NCBI GenBank assembly: GCA_029880275.1 | Contig: JAOUOQ010000021.1 | Location: 1 to 15,444, forward strand | From: Candidatus Aminicenantota bacterium | GTDB lineage: Bacteria > Acidobacteriota > B3-B38 > Guanabaribacteriales > B3-B38 | Length of the DNA stretch: 15,444 nt | Direction of reading: 5' to 3' | Shown here: in pieces, positions 6,844 through 12,756 of the stretch | Layout of the letters: the number at the start of each line of letters is the position of its first letter | Numbering within the stretch: the first letter of the stretch is position 1 | The notes under the pieces: model-generated | The model's input: only the letters and a program-made list of their open reading frames with translations | Told to the model about the DNA's origin: nothing | Databases searched by the model: none | Translations under genes and position numbers: made by a program

Positions 6844-7848
6844 CTACCGAGCCTTAAGTCCTGCTAAGGCTCCCCGGATAACCTCCAAAGTCGATTGCAG
6901 GCTCTTCGCACGCCCTTCCTCAGCAATAGGGAACGAAGCTATGCCCAAAGCGCCTACCTTCTCATAGCTCATAATAAATCTAAGAGCCTCCCCCAGTTGA
7001 GCTGCTGTTGGTCCATCCGGGGCAGTGAGGTTCGCTCCGGGAATCTCCGATGGGTCCAATACATCGAGGTCAATATGCACATAGATTACCTCTACCTGCT
7101 GAGACAGCCTGGATATAGCGTCCCGCATGCGCTGGCTCCTGCTCACCACCTCTTCGGTGGAAATCATGGTGATGTCAGAATTATCAATCAATTCCTCTTC
7201 TAAAGGGTCCAAGTCCCGCACAGCCATCATAATGATGTGGCTGGTAGGAATAGCTGGGTCCAGACCAGCCTTAAAACGGAGCCTGAAGAGGCATTCACCC
7301 GCAGCACAAGCCACCGGCATACCCCCCAGCATTCCGCTCAAAGTGGTCTCCGGGGTATTAAAGTCACCGTGGGTGTCTATCCAGATGAGCCCTACCTCTA
7401 AAGGTCGGCGGGTGGGACCCGAATGCTGCAAGCCAGCCAACATCCCTAAACAACTGTTGCAGTTTGCCAGCAAACCCAGTGGAAATTCCCCTCCTCTGCT
7501 TATGCGAGCCACTATTCTCCCCAGGTGCCCATCGGCTAAGCCCAGGCGATGCCAGACGCCATAATCTTTCTCCTCCTCCGGAGTAAGCTTTACCAGCTCC
7601 TTTGAGCCCTGCTCAACCCCCATCTCGGCTAACACCTTCATTAGCCCTTCATAGATTACCTCTGGCCCGGGTGAAAGCTCGGGTCCCCTGCGATCCCCGG
7701 TATAAGGCTGGAGGACAATTCCTACCTTCAAAGAATCGGAACTTTTTCCTAATTGCATTGGCGCTCCTTTACTAATGCTACCAATAACCAAAGTTGCCAT
7801 GATAAATAAAAAAATAGATGCCACAGCAAATATCTTATGATTATCCAT
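6844..7848 (-). CDS. Arginase/agmatinase-superfamily protein with N-terminal signal or anchor
   Basis: 334 residues from the ATG at 7848, which has AAGGAGG seven bases upstream; a TTG at 7899 would lie inside the promoter. Residues 5-24 are a hydrophobic segment after a short charged start, a signal peptide or membrane anchor, so the enzyme domain is probably outside the cytoplasmic membrane. Metal-site motifs are present: DTHGDFN (158-164, the DxHxD ligands plus the substrate Asn) and HIDLDVLDP (258-266, D260 and D262). The usual GGDHS is instead ANCNS (128-132), placing Asn131 where the first metal-binding His normally is. Family members hydrolyse guanidino groups (arginine, agmatine, formiminoglutamate, guanidine) to urea or relatives using two Mn or Ni ions. 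Export and the His change are both unusual; the substrate is not predictable. It is transcribed divergently from the M28 gene. Confidence 0.85.
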   Translation of the reverse strand: MDNHKIFAVASIFLFIMATLVIGSISKGAPMQLGKSSDSLKVGIVLQPYTGDRRGPELSPGPEVIYEGLMKVLAEMGVEQGSKELVKLTPEEEKDYGVWHRLGLADGHLGRIVARISRGGEFPLGLLANCNSCLGMLAGLQHSGPTRRPLEVGLIWIDTHGDFNTPETTLSGMLGGMPVACAAGECLFRLRFKAGLDPAIPTSHIIMMAVRDLDPLEEELIDNSDITMISTEEVVSRSQRMRDAISRLSQQVEVIYVHIDLDVLDPSEIPGANLTAPDGPTAAQLGEALRFIMSYEKVGALGIASFPIAEEGRAKSLQSTLEVIRGALAGLKAR

Positions 7849-7883
7849 AACTGACCTCCTTCTGTGCAAAAGGGTTGTAAAAT

Positions 7884-7912
7884 AGCCTATCAGAAGCAAG
7901 GTAAAGTGTCAA
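7884..7912 (-). promoter_or_regulatory. Promoter of the arginase-like gene
   Basis: On the minus strand TTGACA (7907-7912) lies 17 bases from TAGGCT (7884-7889). The -35 is perfect; the -10 keeps the first, second and last consensus bases only. The start would be near 7877, giving a leader of about 29 bases before the ATG at 7848. The position supports the 7848 start over an upstream TTG at 7899. Confidence 0.5.
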
Positions 7913-7939
7913 TATGAACAGCTTAAGAGATTATAACTG

Positions 7940-7968
7940 TTGACTTCAAATTTTTCATGTCCTAAAAT
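7940..7968 (+). promoter_or_regulatory. Promoter facing the M28 peptidase gene
   Basis: TTGACT (7940-7945), a 17-base spacer and TAAAAT (7963-7968) each match consensus at five of six positions. Transcription would start near 7975, leaving a leader of about 214 bases that contains a lipoprotein-like fragment. It stands back to back with the arginase-side promoter; the two -35 boxes are 27 bases apart, and AACAG (7917-7921) and CTGTT (7937-7941) form an inverted pair between them. Confidence 0.55.
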
Positions 7969-7976
7969 TGAGAAGG

Positions 7977-8167
7977 TTGGTAAGGGGAAAAGCTGTAAAT
8001 TATAAAAGTAAATTCCTATGGCTGATTCTATTTCTATGTTTTTTCGTAGTTAGCTCTTGCATAGACCGCAATAGCACACAAGCACCAGCGGTTAAGGTCG
8101 GGAAGTTGAAATAAAAGCATCACATGAATTAGATGTTTTAAAGAGGAGTAAGATTTATACAATATAA
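7977..8167 (+). pseudogene. Broken small lipoprotein-like gene ahead of the M28 gene
   Basis: From a TTG at 7977 the frame runs to a stop at 8112-8114 (45 codons). It encodes basic residues, then a hydrophobic run FLWLILFLCFFVV (8019-8051 approximately), then SSC with Cys at 8058-8060, a good lipobox, and a polar tail (IDRNSTQAPAVKVG). After the tail another frame takes over from 8102 and continues EVEIKASHELDVLKRSK to a TAA at 8165-8167, which looks like the same protein after a frameshift. No ATG/GTG and no well-spaced ribosome binding site is present. This is most likely a decayed or truncated lipoprotein gene; a short functional lipoprotein from the TTG cannot be excluded. Confidence 0.38.
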
Positions 8168-8188
8168 AAATTTTAGAGGAGGGTTTTC

Positions 8189-10138
8189 ATGAAAAAATCG
8201 ATCTTGGTATGTCTCACTCTATTAACTGTGTTGGCTTTTGCCGTCTCGGCAATTGAACAAAGCAAAGACCAGAATGGGCGCAGAAAAGCCATTGAAAAAA
8301 CGACCGCTCAAGCGGCGCTGACCGAAATCGAGCGAAAGAATCCGAACGCCAGCGCCCAACTGTCGGCAGTTGAGAAGGAAATAGAGGCGGATTTATCAGT
8401 TGATAAGGCTTACAAACATATGACCTTCCTCGTTGAAGAGGTAGGTCAGAGGTTAGCTGGGACGAAGAGCATTGCCAAGGCGGCACACTATATCAGAAAA
8501 GAGCTTGAAGGGTATGGCTTAGATGCGAGGATAGACAGATTTTATATGTATCACAGCTATCCTGAGTATGCAGCTCTGAAAGTTATTTACCCTGAAGACC
8601 GTGCCATAGAGGCTAAGCCCTGCTGCCATATCCTTTCTACTCTTGAGGAGGGGTTAACCGGGGAGCTCGTGTATGCTGGTGCGGGAGGATATGAAGATTA
8701 TGAGAGCCTTCAGGTAAAAGATAAAATCGTTCTTGTTGACATGACCTGGGCTCCTCCCAGACCCGAAAAAGCGAGAATTGCCCTTGAGAAGGGGGCTAAG
8801 GCTTTAGTGATAATGAACTGGGGAACATCGGACAATCCGGTCATCCAGATGGGCGCCATAAAATCTGTATGGGGCAATCCCACGCCGGAGAGCTTCAAAC
8901 AGATACCCCAGATTCCGGTCATCAGCATCACCAGAGCTTCGGGGGAATACCTGAAGGAGCTTTGCTCAAAAGGAAAGGTGAAAGTCTGGCTTCGTGCCGA
9001 GGCAACGAGGGAGTGGGTACTGGCGAATCAGCCGATAGGCACGCTTTATGGCACAGAAAGACCCGAGGAATTCGTGCTCGTAGGAGGGCATTTAGAGGCC
9101 TGGGGAAAAACCGCTATCTGCAACTCATCAGGCAATTCCCAGATACTTGAGTTAGCAAGGGTTCTCGCCAAGCATAAGGATAAGCTCAAGAGGAGCATTG
9201 TGTTCGGCTTCTGGGATGGGCATGAAATCGCCGAAGCAGCCGGCTCCACCTATTATGTTGATACCAATTGGGATAAGTTAGCTCAACACTGTATTGCATA
9301 TGTCAATATTGATAACCCCGGTATAGTGGGCACCAGTATCCCGAAGTCCAGTGGCGTGCCTGAGGTCAGGGAATTTCAAAAGAGCGTGGTTAAGGATGTC
9401 TGGGGTGAGGAGGGAGACTGGAGTATGGCTTACAAAGGTGGGGATGAATCCTTTCTGGGAGTGGGAGTGCCCTATATCGGCTTTTCCACCGGTTATACTC
9501 CGGAGGAGCTTGAGAGGCTGAACTGGGCTTCTCTGAGCCCTTGGCTCCACAGCGAAGCGGATACCCTGGATAAGATTGATAAAAAACTCTATGAAAAGCA
9601 CCTCCATTTCTTCGCCGTCCTGATAACGCGGCTATGCAACTCGGAGATGGTCCCCTACGATTTGTCGGCTCTAGTGGGCGTGTCGAAGTCCCATGTTGAA
9701 TCCTTGAAAGAGTTATCTGAGGGCATCAAACCGATTGAGTTGAATAGCCTCATGGCCAAAGTACAGCAGTTAGAGAGCGCTGTGCAATCACTTAATAAGT
9801 ATAAAGAGGAGATGCAGGCACATCAAATCGGCAGCGAAAAGGAAGCTATTGACCTCATTAATGAGGCGTCAATTAGGGTTTCCAGGGAGCTCTCCCCTAT
9901 CCTCTGGATGGAGGCTGATAAATACAACCAGGACCCCTACGGATATTACCTGGTTGGTAAGCCAATCCCCAAGTTATATATACCCATCACGAATATGAGG
10001 AAGTTAAAGGAGAACCAAGAGGAGTTCCATCTCTGGCACACGCAGTTCATCAGGGAGAGAAACAGGGTCTCGAATGCCATCGGCAATGCCATAGGGCATC
10101 TCACATTAACTACAAAACTCCTTGAAGAACTTAAATAG
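8189..10138 (+). CDS. Secreted M28-family metallopeptidase-like protein with PA-type insert, atypical active site
   Basis: 649 residues; GGAGGG lies five bases before the ATG. Residues 1-21 form a Sec signal peptide ending in VSA. A protease-associated-like stretch follows at roughly 130-270 (GELVYAGAG, KDKIVLVDM, GAKALVIMNW, IPVISI). The M28 region starts at VLVGGHLEAWG (296-306, H301). Landmark positions are then C311 in ICNSSGN, H345-E346 in WDGHEIAEAAGST, D419 in GGDESFLGVGVP and H454 in LHSEADTLDKID. M28 enzymes are zinc aminopeptidases or carboxypeptidases. Here the metal-bridging Asp (D in the usual DNxxG) is Cys and the catalytic Glu of the usual EE pair is His, so catalysis may be altered or lost. 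Residues 500-649 are a helical C-terminal domain I cannot assign. It probably acts in the periplasm or outside the cell on peptides. Confidence 0.87.
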   Translation: MKKSILVCLTLLTVLAFAVSAIEQSKDQNGRRKAIEKTTAQAALTEIERKNPNASAQLSAVEKEIEADLSVDKAYKHMTFLVEEVGQRLAGTKSIAKAAHYIRKELEGYGLDARIDRFYMYHSYPEYAALKVIYPEDRAIEAKPCCHILSTLEEGLTGELVYAGAGGYEDYESLQVKDKIVLVDMTWAPPRPEKARIALEKGAKALVIMNWGTSDNPVIQMGAIKSVWGNPTPESFKQIPQIPVISITRASGEYLKELCSKGKVKVWLRAEATREWVLANQPIGTLYGTERPEEFVLVGGHLEAWGKTAICNSSGNSQILELARVLAKHKDKLKRSIVFGFWDGHEIAEAAGSTYYVDTNWDKLAQHCIAYVNIDNPGIVGTSIPKSSGVPEVREFQKSVVKDVWGEEGDWSMAYKGGDESFLGVGVPYIGFSTGYTPEELERLNWASLSPWLHSEADTLDKIDKKLYEKHLHFFAVLITRLCNSEMVPYDLSALVGVSKSHVESLKELSEGIKPIELNSLMAKVQQLESAVQSLNKYKEEMQAHQIGSEKEAIDLINEASIRVSRELSPILWMEADKYNQDPYGYYLVGKPIPKLYIPITNMRKLKENQEEFHLWHTQFIRERNRVSNAIGNAIGHLTLTTKLLEELK

Positions 10139-10447
10139 TTATTCGTTGGTGATTAGCCGGGCAGTTAAGAAAAAATTGTAGCAAAATTTCGATGCCCGCT
10201 TAATTCTTTTTAAAACGCACAGTTCTTTTAACCTGTGACCGTATTCCAGTAATTCATGAATATACTCTGAATGTTCTCTTATTGATGCCATATAGCTATT
10301 AACAATTACGCTCAAATGGGCATCAGAGAGATTAATCTTCAAAGTACGTAAGGAAGGTTCAACCAATAAAAATAACTTAAATAAGTCGGCATAAATTGTT
10401 ATTATATAATAAAATTGGGAATGATCATGGTAGCTAAAATGAAACAT
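10139..10447 (-). CDS. Doubtful 102-residue hypothetical protein
   Basis: A minus-strand frame ends immediately against the M28 stop and fills most of the 405-base gap before the esterase gene. The predicted protein is rich in Leu, Ile, Tyr and His with a basic helical C-terminal half (HELLEYGHRLKELCVLKRIKR). No ribosome binding site precedes the ATG at 10447, and no family is recognised. It could be a real small helical protein, a gene remnant, or a chance frame in AT-rich DNA. Apart from this, a TATAAT at 10405-10410 on the plus strand has no good -35 partner. Confidence 0.25.
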   Translation of the reverse strand: MFHFSYHDHSQFYYIITIYADLFKLFLLVEPSLRTLKINLSDAHLSVIVNSYMASIREHSEYIHELLEYGHRLKELCVLKRIKRASKFCYNFFLTARLITNE

Positions 10448-10460
10448 ACAAAGGGTGAAA

Positions 10461-10498
10461 GGAGATTTTATGATGAACTCAGCTTAAAATGAGTTTTT
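10461..10498 (+). promoter_or_regulatory. Possible mini-leader and weak hairpin before the esterase gene
   Basis: AAGGAG (10459-10464) is followed by ATGATG and a stop four codons later (MMNSA, 10470-10487). A six-pair hairpin AACTCA/TGAGTT (10476-10481 with 10490-10495) overlaps the tiny frame and runs into five Ts (10494-10498). This resembles a short leader with an attenuator or weak terminator about 45 bases before the esterase start. The stem is short and AU-rich, so it may be incidental. Confidence 0.25.
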
Positions 10499-10543
10499 CC
10501 GATTTTAATCCTGCGTCGTAAATTTTTTACTTTGGAGGTTATT

Positions 10544-11695
10544 GTGAAAGCCCAACGATTAACTATTTTAGCAGTCGGTCTGCTTCTTCTTTTAAGTCCC
10601 TCTCTTTTTGCTACAGAAGACCAGGGCCAGAGCCCGGAGATGAAGGATGTCACCATCGGCAAATCTTTGAAATTAAAATCTACAATACTGAGTATGACGG
10701 CGGATCTCCATATCTACCTGCCACAGGGATATGAGGAATCAAAGGAGAGCTACCCGGTGATGTATACTTTCCGTCATTTTCATATTGCCAGCGGCATCCT
10801 GAGTGTGCATGTTCCACAGATGATCCTTGTAGATTTTTCAAATTTCAACTACAGTCTATTTTCCCTTTATGAGAAAAAAGATGAGCCCGGATCCGCAAAG
10901 GCCGATGAGGTACTCCAATTCCTCAAGAAAGAGCTGGTCCCGTACATCGATTCCATTTTCCGGACGAAGCCGACAAGAATTCTCTATGGGGCGTCATCTG
11001 GGGGGATTTTTGCCATCTATGCACTTTTTTCAGAACCCAGTCTCTTCGACGCCGTCTTCGCCGCGGGTCCGATGTTCTCGGAATTCGAGGAAGACCGCGT
11101 TTTCAACATCCTCGTGACGGCCTTGAGGAAAAGGGAACCCCGTAACAACAGCCTTTTTTTTACAGCAGGCGACCAGCCGGATATTGTTCCCCACATAGAG
11201 TCTTTTAAGATAATGCTGGAGACACATCAGCCAGAAGGCTTGAAATGGAAGTATAACCAAGCTTCAGGAGAGAATCACATGTCTCTTGTCAGCAAAACAC
11301 TTCATGAGGGACTCCAGTGGTACCTCTCTGAATATTGCATAATCCCCGATCATGTCATCATTGGAGGAAAAGATGCCTTCAAAAAGCACCTGGATGGTCT
11401 TCTTCAGAAATTCGGGGGGAATGAAATATCCTCCTCTCAAATATTCAACATGACAATCTCACGCCATCGGATGGAGAAAAACTTTGAAAAAGCCCTGTCT
11501 GCAGCCAAACTGTATGTCGAATTCATGCCCGATATGCCCCTTTCCTATTTTTATCTCGCCGAGACCTATGCAGATATGGGGCAGAAAAAGCTTGCCAGGG
11601 AAAATTATGAAGCAGCCATCGCCCAAGCCCGGAAAACCAGGCCAGGATTAGTTGATTTTCTCGAAACCAAGATCAAGAAGCTTGAGGGAAAATAG
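10544..11695 (+). CDS. Secreted alpha/beta hydrolase, putative esterase (enterochelin-esterase-like) with C-terminal TPR
   Basis: 383 residues from a GTG at 10544, five bases after GGAGG. A TTG at 10532 overlaps that site and is rejected. Residues 1-23 are a signal peptide (basic start, LAVGLLLLLSPSLFA). The hydrolase domain follows the PF00756-type esterase pattern: LHIYLPQGYEESKESYPVMY (55-74), ELVPYIDSIFR (130-140), the nucleophile elbow GASSGG (149-154, Ser151 in GxSxG), and H245 in GENHMSL as the likely catalytic His. FTAGD (206-210) lies where the acidic member is expected, but this is unsure. The segment after YPVMY lacks the usual LDGD motif. Residues 308-365 form TPR-like helices (ALSAAKLYVEFMPDMPLSYFYLAETYADMGQ). 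Related proteins cleave esters, including siderophores; the substrate here is unknown. Confidence 0.83.
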   Translation: MKAQRLTILAVGLLLLLSPSLFATEDQGQSPEMKDVTIGKSLKLKSTILSMTADLHIYLPQGYEESKESYPVMYTFRHFHIASGILSVHVPQMILVDFSNFNYSLFSLYEKKDEPGSAKADEVLQFLKKELVPYIDSIFRTKPTRILYGASSGGIFAIYALFSEPSLFDAVFAAGPMFSEFEEDRVFNILVTALRKREPRNNSLFFTAGDQPDIVPHIESFKIMLETHQPEGLKWKYNQASGENHMSLVSKTLHEGLQWYLSEYCIIPDHVIIGGKDAFKKHLDGLLQKFGGNEISSSQIFNMTISRHRMEKNFEKALSAAKLYVEFMPDMPLSYFYLAETYADMGQKKLARENYEAAIAQARKTRPGLVDFLETKIKKLEGK

Positions 11696-11707
11696 AACAG
11701 TTCTCGT

Positions 11708-11755
11708 TGAGCTCAAACCTCAGGGAAGTGAATGTCAATCCTGGGTCTGAGCTCA
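11708..11755. repeat. Imperfect inverted repeat between convergent genes
   Basis: The left arm (11708-11724) and right arm (11740-11755) pair as TGAGCTCA with TGAGCTCA, one mismatch, ACC with GGT, a one-base bulge, and CAGG with CCTG, around a 15-base loop. It lies 13 bases after the esterase stop and 54 bases before the stop of the methyltransferase gene that faces it. No T-tract follows on either strand, so it is not a textbook intrinsic terminator. It could still stabilise 3' ends or be a remnant of a small element. Confidence 0.55.
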
Positions 11756-11812
11756 GCTGCTGAGATGATTACGAATGACATTGATAAGCTCGAGGCGGTT
11801 TTTGACCTTTAA
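11732..11812 (+). CDS. Doubtful 26-residue small ORF
   Basis: An ATG at 11732 preceded by an AGGGAAGTGA purine run opens a 26-codon frame ending at a TAA that overlaps the stop of the convergent methyltransferase gene by four bases. The peptide has a helical, acidic second half (EMITNDIDKLEAVFDL). It begins in the loop of the inverted repeat and crosses its right arm. It may be a small protein, the tail of a lost gene, or chance. Confidence 0.18.
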   Translation: MSILGLSSAAEMITNDIDKLEAVFDL

Positions 11813-12654
11813 ATGGTAAGATATTCACAGCTTTTTACTTTATTAGCTACGATAACTAAGTATCCCCCCTGGTTTTTTTGAGGCAAAGACCTCTTCATAA
11901 GCCACTTTAAAAGCATTTTTCTAAAAGAAAACCTTAGAAAGCCATTTATGGCCTCAATTTCAAATTTTCTCACCATCCTGAATGGGAGAAATAACGACTT
12001 GAATATAATTGAAGTCATAAAACTGAACAAGAGAACTACCGAATGAGGAGCGACATAAAAATAACTCTGTATATCAAAGCCAAATTTATCTAACATTTTT
12101 TCCCAATCACTTATAGGCATGATATTTATGTGCTTGCTTCTTCTATTTTTGCTTTGAGCATATTTTTCAGCTAATTTTGATAGACCAAAAAATCTAAGCA
12201 GAGTACTGGCAAAGAGCATATCGCCAAACATTACACTTGGCACAGTAAAAATAAGTTTTTGATTCATTTTAAGTATTCTATTTATCTCTAAGAGAACCCT
12301 TGGAAGCTCTTCAATATGCTCTAAGGCACAAATGCTTAATATAGTAGAAAATATATCATTTTTAAATGGCAAACAAGCAGCGTCAGCTAATAAGATGCTT
12401 CGATATACATCTCTTTTTTGGGCTTCACTAATAAAATACAAATCAATATCAACCCCGACATCGATTATCTTTCTAAAGCAACATTTAGTAAAAATACCAT
12501 CGCCGCAGCAAAGGTCCAACACAGGCTCCTCTAAATCAATCTTTTTAAGATTTTCAGCTTCCATAGATTTCATTATGGGTATCCAGGGCCTACAAAGATA
12601 CCGAGGCTCTTCAAGCATTAACTCATATGATGACTTTGTATTTTGCCCTGACAT
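11809..12654 (-). CDS. Class I SAM-dependent methyltransferase (Methyltransf_11 type)
   Basis: 281 residues from an ATG at 12654, four bases after GGAGG. Motif I, VLDLCCGDG (45-53), binds S-adenosylmethionine; D69 or D71 in GVDID follows at the end of the second strand, DAACLPF (91-97) is motif II-like, and ALEHIEEL (110-117) and LLEINRILK (121-129) complete the pattern. After about 180 the sequence is less typical, with a hydrophobic stretch at 205-226 (SVVLLFSFMTSIIFKSLFLPF) that could tether it to the membrane. The acceptor is unknown. The gene is clearly more AT-rich than its neighbours and uses many Lys/Ile/Phe codons. With no partner genes beside it, it may be a horizontally acquired single gene, for instance from a surface-polysaccharide locus. 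It ends 102 bases downstream of the symporter stop. Confidence 0.87.
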   Translation of the reverse strand: MSGQNTKSSYELMLEEPRYLCRPWIPIMKSMEAENLKKIDLEEPVLDLCCGDGIFTKCCFRKIIDVGVDIDLYFISEAQKRDVYRSILLADAACLPFKNDIFSTILSICALEHIEELPRVLLEINRILKMNQKLIFTVPSVMFGDMLFASTLLRFFGLSKLAEKYAQSKNRRSKHINIMPISDWEKMLDKFGFDIQSYFYVAPHSVVLLFSFMTSIIFKSLFLPFRMVRKFEIEAINGFLRFSFRKMLLKWLMKRSLPQKNQGGYLVIVANKVKSCEYLTI

Positions 12655-12756
12655 TAATCCTCCATTTCTTAAGAATTACAACATGTTTTCGCTATGCCTT
12701 TGCACCTTTTTTTTGAATAAAATCTTTATATGCCTTACTTACCAATCAGCCTGGTT

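Noticed and set aside
7127..7564. Plus-strand frame of 145 codons
   Set aside because: Antisense shadow of the arginase-like gene.
7849..7899. N-terminal extension of the arginase-like gene to a TTG at 7899
   Set aside because: It would start inside the promoter spacer, and the ATG at 7848 has a well-placed AAGGAGG.
10532..10543. TTG start of the esterase gene at 10532
   Set aside because: The TTG overlaps the GGAGG that serves the GTG at 10544; the shorter form begins with a standard signal peptide.
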